NCBI GenBank assembly: GCA_012034595.1
Contig: JAAUPE010000049.1
Span: 1-45,242, forward strand
Source: Calothrix sp. CSU_2_0
Lineage (GTDB): Bacteria; Cyanobacteriota; Cyanobacteriia; Cyanobacteriales; Nostocaceae
DNA: 45,242 nucleotides
Direction: 5' to 3'
Part shown: positions 8,431 to 16,979 of the stretch, piece by piece
Position numbering within the stretch: the first letter of the stretch is position 1
Layout of the letters: every line of letters starts with the position of its first letter
Translations under genes and position numbers: made by a program
Notes under the pieces: generated by a model
Told to the model about the DNA's origin: nothing
Seen by the model: only the letters and a program-made list of their open reading frames with translations
The model's database searches: none

Positions 8431-9687
8431 ATGTTTCCAACCGAACCTGCTGCTGTGAATAATGGGTTTATTGCCCTGATAAAAAATCGTAACTTTATGT
8501 TGCTGTGGATTGGGCAGGTTGTGTCTCAACTCGCAGATAAGGTGTTATTAGTACTTTTGATTGGTTTGTTGGAGACTTATAAACCAATTCCCGGTTTAAA
8601 TAACTCGATGTACTCGACTTTAATGATTGCGTTTACCATACCCGCGATTTTATTTGGCTCTGCGGGAGGTATTTTTGTCGATCGCTTCCCCAAAAAACCG
8701 ATTATGATTGGTTCGGATATCGTTAGGGGAATGCTCACACTTCTGATTCCCTTCTTACCGAGAGAATTTTTAATCTTACTAATTATTTCCTTTGCCATAT
8801 CTACCGTAACGCAGTTTTTTGCACCAGCAGAACAAGCAGCAATACCGCTTTTGGTGCGACATGAATGTTTGATGGCAGCGAATGCATTATTTAGCAGTAC
8901 GATGATGGGAGCCGTGATTATTGGCTTTGCGATCGGGGAACCAATCCTCAGTTGGGCAAAAAATCTCAACCCAGATTGGGGGCAAGAAATTACCGTCGCT
9001 GGCTTATATTTAGTATCTGCGGCAATCATGCAACCAATTAAATTTACAGAACCAAAACACATATTTAAATCCCATAGCCAAATTAAACCTTGGGCAGAAT
9101 TTAAAGAAAGTTTACGCTATCTCAAAAAGAACCGTTTAGTATTGAATGCGATGTTTCAATTGATGGTTTTATATTGCGTTTTTGCCGCATTAATGGTGTT
9201 AACAACAGGATTAACTGATAAATTTGGCTTGGAGAAAAAACAGTTTGGCTTTTTCCTGGCTGCTGCGGGGATTGGGATGTTATTGGGGGCAGGAATTTTA
9301 GGACATTGGGGTGATAAATTCCACCACAAACCTTTACCCTTGATTGGCTTTTTGGTTATGGCATTTGTTTTAGCAGTATTTAACTTCAGTAATGAATTAG
9401 TAATTGGTTTAGGAATGAGTGCTTTATTAGGTGTTGGAGCTTCCTTAATCGGTGTACCAATGCAAACCCTGATTCAGCAGCAAACACCACCAGAAATGCG
9501 CGGTAAAGTCTTTGGATTTCAAAATCATGCTGTGAATATTGCCCTATCTGCACCTTTAGCAATTACAGGTTTATTAACTGATTATTTGGGATTGCAAACT
9601 GTCTTGATTGCGATGAGTATTGTAATTGCAGTGGTTGGGATTTGGACTTGGAAAAATACCCGTCGTGTGTTAGAAGATGCGATTTAG
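8431..9687 (+). CDS. MFS transporter, EntS/MFS_3-like exporter
   Basis: 418-residue integral membrane protein with about twelve hydrophobic segments. It begins with the MFS_3-type RNFMLLWIGQVVSQLADKV sequence and has the loop 2-3 signature GSAGGIFVDRFPKKPIM (G-x3-D-R-x-x-R/K-R/K). A second copy of the loop motif (GHWGDKFHHK) marks the C-terminal half. Members of this family export siderophores, drugs or small metabolites; the substrate cannot be assigned here. The ATG at 8431 is preferred over the upstream frame at 8392 because AGGGA precedes it at suitable distance. Likely co-transcribed with the preceding hydrolase-like gene. Confidence 0.9.
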   Translation: MFPTEPAAVNNGFIALIKNRNFMLLWIGQVVSQLADKVLLVLLIGLLETYKPIPGLNNSMYSTLMIAFTIPAILFGSAGGIFVDRFPKKPIMIGSDIVRGMLTLLIPFLPREFLILLIISFAISTVTQFFAPAEQAAIPLLVRHECLMAANALFSSTMMGAVIIGFAIGEPILSWAKNLNPDWGQEITVAGLYLVSAAIMQPIKFTEPKHIFKSHSQIKPWAEFKESLRYLKKNRLVLNAMFQLMVLYCVFAALMVLTTGLTDKFGLEKKQFGFFLAAAGIGMLLGAGILGHWGDKFHHKPLPLIGFLVMAFVLAVFNFSNELVIGLGMSALLGVGASLIGVPMQTLIQQQTPPEMRGKVFGFQNHAVNIALSAPLAITGLLTDYLGLQTVLIAMSIVIAVVGIWTWKNTRRVLEDAI

Positions 9688-10099
9688 GGTGATATTAAAA
9701 ATGGGATTAATTTTAGCTGAAACAGCAGAAGCCTCACACCGTAATCTTTGATTCGGTGTTGAGATGTAGCTTGCTACTTACAGAAGCCACTTTGTGTCTA
9801 CCCGTAGGGTATGGGAGGCAAAATCGTAGCAAGAACCCGCAGGGTAACATTGTCTTTATTGCTTTTCTGCGTAGCAGACACAAATAAAGGGAATAGTTGA
9901 GATTTTGCCAATCTCACTATTAATTGTAGCGATTGTCTTGAGAGTCATGCGATCGCCTCTTCTAATTTATCCCAGATTAGGGATTTGCATTCGGGAGAAA
10001 GCGCGATCGCAACCTAAAACCACCTCAAAAAATATTTTGCTCCAAAGAATGCCTAAATTGGCACAATAAATAAAAGAAGTGCTTTTGGTTTTGTAAATA
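9688..10099. other. Intergenic region with branched inverted repeats
   Basis: About 410 bp without a gene. The notable content is the nested inverted-repeat element at 9791-9884, and HIP1 sites near 9949 and 10002. The start codon at 10100 has no clear ribosome-binding site. Confidence 0.6.
9791..9884. repeat. Nested inverted-repeat element
   Basis: The outer arms TTTGTGTCT (9791-9799) and AGACACAAA (9876-9884) are exact complements. Between them sit two small hairpins of the same type, ACCC-GTA-GGGT (9800-9810) and ACCC-GCA-GGGT (9835-9845). CTGC-GTA-GCAG (9867-9877) overlaps the right arm. A transcript could fold into a branched structure. It resembles REP-like cyanobacterial intergenic elements; its role is unknown. 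Confidence 0.6.
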
Positions 10100-10627
10100 G
10101 TGAGTACAGAAAGTATTGAAATTGCGAAAACCCGATACCAGCAAGGTATAACTGCATTTGAAGGTGGACAATATCGGGAAGCGGTGGAATTTTTGGAGAC
10201 AGCCAGTGCTATGCTACCTCGCAATACTCGCTTAGGTGGTGAGGTGCAAATTTGGCTAGCGACTGCTTATGAAGCTAACGGTAGGGTTGATGATGCGATC
10301 GATTTGTGCGAACAACTCAAACGTCATCCCCATGCTGAAACTAGTACCCAAGCAAGACGTTTACAGTATATCTGGAAAGCGCCCAAACTCAACCGTCCCA
10401 AGGAATGGATGACGGAAATTCCCGATTTTGGGTCAATTCCGGATAATGACAATAAAACTAAGTTTGTCGTCAATTCGAGTAAATCATCAGGAGAACAGAA
10501 AAAAATACCGGAACCGGAATCTGTCGATCTTAGCCAAGTCAATACTGAGGATAATCGTTTTATTTGGGTTGGTTTGGTTGTAGTCGCTTTAACTGTCTTG
10601 TATTTGGTTTGGTTAAGTTTTGAATAA
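10100..10627 (+). CDS. TPR-like protein with C-terminal membrane anchor
   Basis: 175-residue protein with a GTG start. The N-terminal half (about residues 8-90) holds two to three helical TPR-type repeats (QQGITAFEGGQYREAVEFLE, IWLATAYEANGRVDDAIDLC). A polar linker follows, then a single hydrophobic segment near residues 153-171 (IWVGLVVVALTVLYLVWLSF), which predicts a tail-anchored cytoplasmic scaffold. I recognise it as a conserved cyanobacterial hypothetical of unknown role. The next gene, a DUF3153 lipoprotein, follows 167 bp downstream in the same direction. Confidence 0.8.
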   Translation: MSTESIEIAKTRYQQGITAFEGGQYREAVEFLETASAMLPRNTRLGGEVQIWLATAYEANGRVDDAIDLCEQLKRHPHAETSTQARRLQYIWKAPKLNRPKEWMTEIPDFGSIPDNDNKTKFVVNSSKSSGEQKKIPEPESVDLSQVNTEDNRFIWVGLVVVALTVLYLVWLSFE

Positions 10628-10794
10628 ATGTCAGGCAAATACATAAATACATACCAAAATTAGAAAATAATTATTTTGCGGTGAGTAGAGATGTTCCACA
10701 AGAACGTCTTTGCAAGGGTTTTAAGTTATGAACCCACAGCATCGCAAGAGATTGAGTCAATCAAAATTGCTTAGGTTTCACAGAGGTTCTAGTT

Positions 10795-11619
10795 GTGGGA
10801 GAAAAGTTAAAACGAGTTATTAAAGCGATCGCTCGACGTACAAGGGTTGTTTGGTTGCTGCTGCTAGCATCGTTACTTTTGTCGGGTTGCGTTAAATACG
10901 ATGTTGGTGTTAACTTCGATCATGCAAATTCCGGGGAATTGGTACAGCATATCCGCTTAGGTGAAAAATTAACTAGTTTTAGCGGCGACTCAGTATATGA
11001 ATGGTTAAATAGTATTGAACGTCGTGCCCGTGGTTTAGAAGGGAAAGCACGTCGAATTTCTCAAGAAGAATTAGTAGTATCAATTCCCTTCAGTAATGGT
11101 CAGGAATTACAAACTAAGTATAATGAATTTTTTAATCCCAACGTCAAGCAAAAAGCAAAATCCACAGAACTAGAGTCTGACTTACCCAAAATAGAATCGA
11201 ATTTGCTGTTATTCCAAAACAACTTTTTGCTGTTGGTGCGAAACCAGTTGATTTACGATTTGGATTTGCGATCGCTTGCTCTCATTTCCAATAATGGTAA
11301 TGTTTTGGCGAATGCGGGTTCGATTCTCGATTTAGAATTTAGTCTCAAAGCTCCCTGGGGTGCAAAGAATATTCTCAAGAATGAGCAAAATGTTGAAAAT
11401 AAACTTTTGCCAGAACGTAGCGGGAAACAATTAACCTGGCATTTTAATCCTGGAGAACTTAACCACATCGAAGTTGTGTTTTGGCTACCTAGTCCGCTTG
11501 GTATTGGTACTTTGATAATTATTTTGGTGGTTTGGGGTGGATTGTATTTGCGATATACTTTTATGCCAAATCCCACGCTTCAATTTGCGAAATCTACGAC
11601 TACGGAACAGACGAGTTAA
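10795..11619 (+). CDS. DUF3153 family lipoprotein
   Basis: 274-residue cyanobacterial protein of the DUF3153 family. A basic N-terminus is followed by a hydrophobic stretch and lipobox LLSGC, placing the lipidated cysteine at residue 32. The mature part is expected outside the cytoplasmic membrane. A second hydrophobic segment (about residues 234-255, IGTLIIILVVWGGLYL) near the C-terminus probably spans the membrane. The GTG start at 10795 is preceded by AGAGG about nine bases upstream. No enzymatic motif is visible and the function is unknown. Confidence 0.85.
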   Translation: MGEKLKRVIKAIARRTRVVWLLLLASLLLSGCVKYDVGVNFDHANSGELVQHIRLGEKLTSFSGDSVYEWLNSIERRARGLEGKARRISQEELVVSIPFSNGQELQTKYNEFFNPNVKQKAKSTELESDLPKIESNLLLFQNNFLLLVRNQLIYDLDLRSLALISNNGNVLANAGSILDLEFSLKAPWGAKNILKNEQNVENKLLPERSGKQLTWHFNPGELNHIEVVFWLPSPLGIGTLIIILVVWGGLYLRYTFMPNPTLQFAKSTTTEQTS

Positions 11620-11624
11620 TGTTG

Positions 11625-11678
11625 ATTCAGGAGTCAGGAGTCAGGAAACGGGAGTCAGGAGTTAGGAAACGGGAGTCA
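11625..11678. repeat. GGAGTCAGGA-type short tandem repeats
   Basis: Imperfect tandem units of GGAGTCAGGA and AAACGGGAGTCA lie directly after the lipoprotein stop. This is another cyanobacterial intergenic low-complexity repeat, with no coding value. Confidence 0.75.
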
Positions 11679-11810
11679 CAAAGTTCCGCAATTGAGAATT
11701 CTCGCTTCTTGGAGTATAAAATCACTTTCAATCTTGAAAAATCTCTACAATAGTATTAAGTAGCGTAAACAACAGAAAATTAAAGATACTCAAATTACCA
11801 GGGAGTTAAG

Positions 11811-12464
11811 ATGTTTGGATTTGGGAAAAAAATTAGCTTGCCGAAACCAGAGGACGCATTACCAGGACGCACTCAAGCAATGCCAGTACCCGCAAACCAC
11901 TTTGTCAATGGCAACCCTCTCAAACCTCCTTTTCCCGAAGGTATGGAAATTGCCATGTTTGGTATGGGTTGTTTTTGGGGTGCAGAACGTAAGTTTTGGG
12001 AATTGAAGGGGGTTTTTAGTACCGCAGTTGGTTATGCTGCTGGTTATACTCCCAACCCCACATATAAAGAAGTCTGTTCGGGGATGACTGGTCACAATGA
12101 AGTTGTCTTGGTGGTGTTCGATCCAAAGGTGATTAGTTACGGGGATATTCTCAAAACATTTTGGGAAAGCCATAACCCCACCCAAGGGATGCGTCAAGGG
12201 AATGATGCTGGTACACAATATCGTTCGGGGATTTATACATATTCGGATGAGCAACATCATCTAGCAAAAGTTTCGCGAGATATGTATCAAGAAGCCCTAA
12301 CTAAGTCGAGTTACGGTAAGATAACTACGGAAATTTTGGTTGCTCCGACATTTTATTATGCTGAAGAATATCACCAGCAGTATTTAGCGAAGAATCCTGG
12401 TGGTTACTGTGGTTTAGGTGGGACAAATGTTGCTTGTCCTGTGGGATTGATGCAGCAGTCGTGA
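11811..12464 (+). CDS. msrA: Peptide methionine (S)-S-oxide reductase MsrA
   Basis: 217-residue MsrA, which reduces methionine-S-sulfoxide in proteins and so repairs oxidative damage. The signature GCFWG is at residues 53-57 with catalytic C54. The conserved blocks YAGG-like [18 protein letters not shown] and [23 protein letters not shown] are intact. The C-terminal [16 protein letters not shown] supplies resolving cysteines. The ~40-residue N-terminal extension before the catalytic domain is common in cyanobacterial plant-type MsrA proteins. AGGGAG lies six bases before the ATG. It is convergent with the kinase gene downstream. Confidence 0.97.
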   Translation: MFGFGKKISLPKPEDALPGRTQAMPVPANHFVNGNPLKPPFPEGMEIAMFGMGCFWGAERKFWELKGVFSTAVGYAAGYTPNPTYKEVCSGMTGHNEVVLVVFDPKVISYGDILKTFWESHNPTQGMRQGNDAGTQYRSGIYTYSDEQHHLAKVSRDMYQEALTKSSYGKITTEILVAPTFYYAEEYHQQYLAKNPGGYCGLGGTNVACPVGLMQQS

Positions 12465-12488
12465 TTTAATTATTTCAAATTATTGTAG

Positions 12489-12507
12489 GGGTGGGGTTTC
12501 CCCACCC
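12489..12507. terminator. GGGTGGGG/CCCCACCC stem-loop between convergent genes
   Basis: An 8-bp GC-rich stem with a TTT loop, preceded by GTA and another G. It sits between msrA (plus) and the kinase (minus) and suits a bidirectional terminator. It is the same GTAGGGG-led design as the 6310 and 31728 repeats. Confidence 0.7.
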
Positions 12508-12537
12508 TTCGTAAGGGTATTGTGGTGAATCCATCAT

Positions 12538-13732
12538 CTAAAAAGCATTAAATACGATCGCAAGTGCAGCTGCCCATAACATGAGACTAACAGGTGCGCC
12601 AATAAAAAGACCTGCGATCGCCCAACCGCGTTGATGTTGTTTGAAGTGTTCGATATTTCGCCAGCGTCTACTTTTCCAAGCCCATTCATTACCTTTTGCA
12701 CCAAGTGCGATCGCCATCAAGAATCCAATTGAGGGGAAGAAACACAATAAACCAATCCAAACTTGATTTGTCCATACCCAACACCAAGGCATGAGAAAAG
12801 CACCCCAGTTCCACCCTAATATTTCATCGGGTACGGTTTCATGGATATTCTGAATCCCACATCCGGAATTATTAAATTCTTCTTTACGTAGAGATGACTT
12901 ATTGACTTTGACTAACTGCAAAGAAGCGCCAGATTTGAGCGATTCTAATGCTGCAAATGCAGTCGCAAAGCGGTTTTCTGGTGCGGGTTCGGTTAATTTC
13001 TCTAACCAAGCGACAAAATGCGGACTTATATTTACCAAGTTAGTGAATTGAATTCGTAAGTCACGTTGTGGTAATTCCGCAGGAGGAATACCCGTCAATA
13101 AGTGAATCAAAGTTGCACCTAACGCATATAAATCTGATGCGGGAACTGCTCTACCTCCAAATTGTTCCATTGGTGCATAACCATAAGTCCCAACTACGGT
13201 AAAAGTTACGCCTTCTTTGACTGCTTTATCTTGAACCGCACCAAAATCAATTAAATGGACGCGATTATCTTCACCTAACATTAAATTGCTTGGTTTGACA
13301 TCGCGATGCAGCACTAAAGGATTTAATTCATGTAGATAAACTAATATTTTTAAAACATCGATCGCAATTTTTCGTGCTTGCTTTTCGGTAAAACGTCGAT
13401 TATTCGCTAGTTTTTCCTTAAGTGACTCTCCGGGGATATATTCTTCAACCAATGCAAACCATAAACTGCGATCGTCAATGCAAAAATAATCGATGTATTG
13501 GGGAATGCGAGGGTGTTCTAGCTGTTTGAGAATTTGCGCTTCCCGTTCAAATAGCTTCAAATCGTCCCACTGGACAGCACCGCCAAATGCCAGTAGTTTG
13601 ATAACAACTCGCGAATCATCAATATCGGATGGTGCTTGTAAATCTTTTGCTAGCCAAGTTTGACGAATCCCGTTGTTACCAAGTAAGCGCTCTAATTGGT
13701 AGCGATTTGCAAATCTGTTCTATTTCCAGCAT
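12538..13732 (-). CDS. Serine/threonine protein kinase with membrane C-terminus (apparent frameshift)
   Basis: Hanks-type kinase, about 398 residues once one frameshift near 13705-13713 is repaired. The ATG at 13732 has AAGG upstream and encodes MLEIEQIC. The frame then shifts and continues as NRYQLERLLGNNGIRQTWLA, the N-lobe. Invariant lysine in VVIK is about residue 46, catalytic HRD about 143-145 and DFG about 163-165. The glycine loop is degenerate, as in many cyanobacterial kinases. The C-terminal ~100 residues hold two or three hydrophobic segments (FLMPWCWVWTNQVWIGLLCF, WAIAGLFIGAPVSLMLWAAA). A TTG start at 13560 would delete the ATP-binding lobe and is rejected. Targets unknown. Confidence 0.85.
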
Positions 13733-14137
13733 CTTACCCTTGCTGACGACTGAGATTGTACGCGGAGAATGACAATACTCTTATGTTAGCGAGGATATAC
13801 GGAAGATGGGAGAAAAATTAAAAAAAATATAATGTTGCGATCGCAAATGATTGAAGAACTTCTGCTCTTGGCGAACTTGGGGGTTCAATCATATTCATAA
13901 TTCAAATAGAAACCGGGTTTCTATGCAAAATCGTTGTTTTGGCGACCAGTTTCTTCCTAGAAACTGGGTTTTTGGCTTCACGTGCGTAAGTCCTATAAAT
14001 TTTACTTAAAATATTTTTGCTTAACTTTCTCTATAATCCTCTTCATATTTAACTTCATCAAATGTATTTTACTTAAATCTTGAATATCTCCTTGATGTTG
14101 TTGTTTATAGTCAAAAAATCATTTAAATCATTTAAAA
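13733..14137. other. Intergenic region with GAAACC/GGTTTC hairpins
   Basis: About 400 bp. Contains the palindromic AGAAACCGGGTTTCT at 13908-13922 and the stem-loop CCAGTTTC/GAAACTGG at 13946-13967, followed by a second copy of the AAACTGGGTTT theme. These resemble a dispersed cyanobacterial palindromic repeat. No gene seen. Confidence 0.6.
13908..13975. repeat. Paired palindromic repeat (AAACCGGGTTT family)
   Basis: Two tandemly arranged hairpins with similar sequence: AGAAACCGGGTTTCT at 13908-13922, and CCAGTTTC with GAAACTGG at 13946-13967 around a 6-base loop. Located between the glycosyltransferase and kinase genes, both on the minus strand. Confidence 0.6.
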
Positions 14138-15001
14138 TTACTTCCAATCTACTCGTAATATTTGGGATGCGATGATTCGCAAAAAATCTTCATTTAAATC
14201 CACATTTTCAAAAGATGAAACCACTTTTAGAATGCGTTTAATATCATATTCCTTGGCATATCCAGCAATTTTATAACAATTAAAAGCTGGGTCTAAATAA
14301 TCAGAAAGACCATGATTTACACTCGAAAAAACTTTACAACCACAAGCTAATGCTTCCATCGGTTGCAAACCAAAACCTTCAGTCACCCCTTGCAAAGCCC
14401 AATACTCAGCCGAATCGTATAAATAAACTTTAGCGCGGTTAAATAAAGCGGGTAAATCATCAATAAATGAATCTATAACAAAGACATTACACCTTTGCTG
14501 CAACGCCGGAATTAATTCCCGCATTAAATATTGAGAAGATTTGCGAGTATGAACCAAAACATCAATATTGCGCTCGCACTTCAAATTCACAAATTGATTA
14601 CTGATTTCATTGGGTAAATAATAGATTAAAGAATGTGGTGATAATTGTCCCCAATATCCCATTGTATTACGGCTAACTGTAATAATGGGAATACTGTTCG
14701 GTAACTTAAATCCATAACCAGCACTATGGGCATGATAAACAGTATTATATGCCTTGAGTTGTGGTGCTAACTTCGCCACATCAAAACCCCAACTCATCAC
14801 AAAAATAATCTCATTTAAATCTAAATCCGGCTGTTTGAGAATATCATCTAAAAATAGCTTGCCATCTTCACGTTGACGGTAAGTGACAACCTCTGCATGA
14901 CAAATCTGCCGGGCAATATTCAGAGTTTTTAATTCCGCAAACAAACCACCACAAGCAAACTTAGCATCGGTACCAGGAAGCAAAAAATAAAGCGATCGCA
15001 T
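14138..15001 (-). CDS. Glycosyltransferase, family 4-like (GT-B)
   Basis: 287-residue GT-B-fold glycosyltransferase. The C-terminal block TEGFGLQPMEALACGCKVFS contains the E-x7-E motif and the small-residue run that bind the nucleotide-sugar donor in group 1 transferases. The N-terminal LPGTDAKFACGGLFAELKTL is the glycine-rich acceptor-side loop. It is shorter than most family members (about 350 residues), with the N-terminal domain compact. Acceptor and donor are unknown; cell-surface polysaccharide is a plausible target. The ATG overlaps a HIP1 site, and a heptad repeat tract begins immediately upstream, so no normal ribosome-binding site is present. Confidence 0.85.
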   Translation of the reverse strand: MRSLYFLLPGTDAKFACGGLFAELKTLNIARQICHAEVVTYRQREDGKLFLDDILKQPDLDLNEIIFVMSWGFDVAKLAPQLKAYNTVYHAHSAGYGFKLPNSIPIITVSRNTMGYWGQLSPHSLIYYLPNEISNQFVNLKCERNIDVLVHTRKSSQYLMRELIPALQQRCNVFVIDSFIDDLPALFNRAKVYLYDSAEYWALQGVTEGFGLQPMEALACGCKVFSSVNHGLSDYLDPAFNCYKIAGYAKEYDIKRILKVVSSFENVDLNEDFLRIIASQILRVDWK

Positions 15002-15056
15002 ATGGGATTTTGGATTTTAGATATTGGATTTTGGATTTTGGATTTTAGATTTCGGC
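15002..15056. repeat. Heptad repeat tract abutting a start codon
   Basis: ATTTTGG units (complement of the tract at the left end) fill the first 55 bases upstream of the glycosyltransferase start on the minus strand, so they occupy its 5' leader. Confidence 0.85.
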
Positions 15057-15106
15057 AGATTGTACAACCAAACAAAGAAAATTGGCGTGATGTGGAAAAC
15101 AAAGTC

Positions 15107-15505
15107 TCAACTAGGAGAAGATTTGCGGCACAAATGAATTAAACCTTGTAACCACAACCATCCTGCCAAACTACCAACAAAATAAGCGATAAAATCCGAC
15201 CAAATAAAAGTATTTCCCAAAACTAACCTACCAACTAAAGTCGAGCGCATAGCTTGTAAAAATGGAGGTTGCCAAAGTTGCAAAAACTCCACACCACAAG
15301 TAGCAATAAATATTGCGATCGCCACCTTCCAAGGAACAGCTTTTGGATATAAAAATGCAACCAACAAAATCCAAAAAATTTCATAAGCAACACTACCCAA
15401 TAAATCCTGTAACCAAGGTAAACCCAACCCTTGGGAAAACCTCACCACATAACCAAAAGGCACAATAAAAATAATACTGATGAATAGTGCCAGCCGATAT
15501 TTCAT
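15107..15505 (-). CDS. DUF2809 family membrane protein
   Basis: 132-residue integral membrane protein with four hydrophobic segments. The motif ATCGVEFLQLWQPPFL followed by R-S-T-L-x-G-R-L-V-L-G and SDFIAYFVG is characteristic of DUF2809 (VanZ-like) proteins. The gene is complete, with an ATG start at 15505. No biochemical role is established for the family. It lies upstream of the glycosyltransferase in the same direction but is separated from it by the heptad tract. Confidence 0.85.
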   Translation of the reverse strand: MKYRLALFISIIFIVPFGYVVRFSQGLGLPWLQDLLGSVAYEIFWILLVAFLYPKAVPWKVAIAIFIATCGVEFLQLWQPPFLQAMRSTLVGRLVLGNTFIWSDFIAYFVGSLAGWLWLQGLIHLCRKSSPS

Positions 15506-15644
15506 GGAAAAATAATAATTTAGGAATGTGGATTAAATAAATTACATTCACTCTTGCTGCTGTTAGCACAGCTTAACGCATCATTTTAGATTCGATCGGG
15601 ATTGTAAGTTAGTAAATTCTCATTCCTTAGCACTCAAAAACCTA

Positions 15645-15673
15645 GTAGAGACACCACAGCAAAGCATCCCTAC
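15645..15673. repeat. Degenerate GTAGAGAC inverted repeat
   Basis: Begins GTAGAGACAC and ends CCCTAC. It is a decayed relative of the GTAGAGACG hairpins at 22890-22917 and 25404-25426, and lies just downstream of the DUF6391 gene. Confidence 0.4.
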
Positions 15674-15695
15674 CTTACCCTGATTTATCCATTCC

Positions 15696-16352
15696 CTAGC
15701 CTTTCCAATTAACCTTGACAAAATGAGCTTCCCGTCCCCAAACATCACGAGTCATGGTGATATTCTCAATTCCCAAATTAAAAGGTATGGATGTAGTCAA
15801 ATAACGCTGTGCTAAAGCACCAACATTAGGGGCAAGCTCCGCAGCCGTGGTAGCCGCAAAACCCAACCCAAACAACTGTTCGATTGGTCCCCTTGGTAAG
15901 ACCAAATGCATTCCTACCGCCAATCCTGCCGTTAATAACATTGCCACCGACATATTAGTACCACAACGGGGATGAACAGCCAAATCCCATTCTCCATTAG
16001 TGAGACGTTGGAGAGCAACTGTAACTGCCCGTCTTAAATCGCTAATATTAACTTCACCATAAAGATAAAAACCTTGGTCGGTAGATAAACCTCCAAGTAA
16101 TTCATTATCCACCTGAAAATTACTCGAAACACCTCTGGGAAGACGGGGATTTCGGGTTTCACTAAGAACCCAGACTGTCGCATGTTCCAATGCGTGAACC
16201 TGTCGCAGTGCCAGAATTTCTTTCAACCCAGGTACAAAAGACAATTGTTGAAGCAGTTCTGTATCTTGAGTTGGTTGGGGGGCAACGAAATCAAAATTAA
16301 ATATATCCAGGGGATTAGAACTACCGTTATTCAAAGCAGAGGTATTCATCAT
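15696..16352 (-). CDS. DUF6391 family protein
   Basis: 218-residue cyanobacterial protein that I place in the DUF6391 family. The block LRQVHALEHATVWVLSE contains an H-x-x-E-H arrangement that looks like a metal-binding helix. HPRCGTNMSVAMLLTAGLAVGM follows as the start of a hydrophobic segment, with a second one at PIEQLFGLGFAATTAAEL. A membrane-bound, possibly metal-dependent enzyme is an inference only. Start taken at the ATG-ATG pair (16352 or 16349), not the upstream TTG. The function is not known. Confidence 0.75.
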   Translation of the reverse strand: MMNTSALNNGSSNPLDIFNFDFVAPQPTQDTELLQQLSFVPGLKEILALRQVHALEHATVWVLSETRNPRLPRGVSSNFQVDNELLGGLSTDQGFYLYGEVNISDLRRAVTVALQRLTNGEWDLAVHPRCGTNMSVAMLLTAGLAVGMHLVLPRGPIEQLFGLGFAATTAAELAPNVGALAQRYLTTSIPFNLGIENITMTRDVWGREAHFVKVNWKG

Positions 16353-16712
16353 TACACCGCTCAACCAAATAGAGCAACATAGATTTTTTATTTTTTATTT
16401 TTTTAATGTAACGCTTGCACCAAGAAATTAATGCTAATTTTTATGGATTATTTAGGAATTATTTAGGAATTAACATTGCTGCTTAATTAAATTTAGATAA
16501 AATTAGACCGAAGTTTTACAACTCCGGTCCGTGAAATAATATTTGGCGAAATTATAACCAATAGGAGATTTTGTCTGTGTTGCCTGACCTTGACCGGTTG
16601 GGATTCAAACTACGGCGTGAGGAGAAGAAACATCAACCAGTCGAGTCAGCGATCGCCCTGGGCTAGCTTTCCGTTGGCAAAGTCGCTCCCGATGAGCTAG
16701 GAATCGTCTTGT
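16353..16712. other. Intergenic region with hairpin and candidate small gene
   Basis: About 360 bp between two minus-strand genes. It holds a stem-loop at about 16507-16530 (GACCGAAGT/ACTCCGGTC with one mismatch) and, on the plus strand, a candidate 29-codon frame at 16577-16666. The promoter of the DUF6391 gene should be near 16353-16450. Confidence 0.5.
16577..16666 (+). CDS. Candidate small protein (29 aa)
   Basis: GTG start with AGGAG nine bases upstream, 29 codons and a TAG stop. The product would be highly charged in its middle (KLRREEKKHQPVE). A hairpin at about 16507-16530 lies just before it. I do not recognise it; it may instead be a remnant of a longer gene, since the same frame stays open for another ~28 codons after the stop. 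Confidence 0.25.
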   Translation: MLPDLDRLGFKLRREEKKHQPVESAIALG

Positions 16713-16979
16713 TCAATCGTCTTGTTTTGTGGGTAAAGTACAGCAGTTGACATCATTTAAGCAAACTTTGCCCCATTGCAATGCCCAACGGACAAGGGCA
16801 ACTCGATTATCGGTTTCCGTTTTGGTGAGAATGTTGCTGATATGGTTATCAACTGTACGTTTGCTGATTTCCAATTTGCCTGCAATCTCTTGGTTAGTTA
16901 AGCCAGCAGCTACTAAGTCGATGATTTGCAGTTCTCTGTCTGACAGATTAACAGGGGTCTGTGACTTGCCACCAGCCAT
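16713..16979 (-). CDS. Small LuxR-type HTH regulator, PedR-like
   Basis: 88-residue stand-alone LuxR-type DNA-binding domain with no receiver or sensor domain. The HTH runs LSDRELQIIDLVAAGLTNQE then IAGKLEISKRTVDNHISNIL, complete with the TVDNH recognition-helix motif. The C-terminus WALQWGKVCLNDVNCC carries closely spaced cysteines. Size and layout match PedR (Ssl0564 of Synechocystis), a redox-responsive regulator reported to answer to photosynthetic electron transport; assignment to that orthologue is inferred. The cysteines could give thiol-based control. Transcribed divergently from the sugar-kinase gene. Confidence 0.75.
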   Translation of the reverse strand: MAGGKSQTPVNLSDRELQIIDLVAAGLTNQEIAGKLEISKRTVDNHISNILTKTETDNRVALVRWALQWGKVCLNDVNCCTLPTKQDD

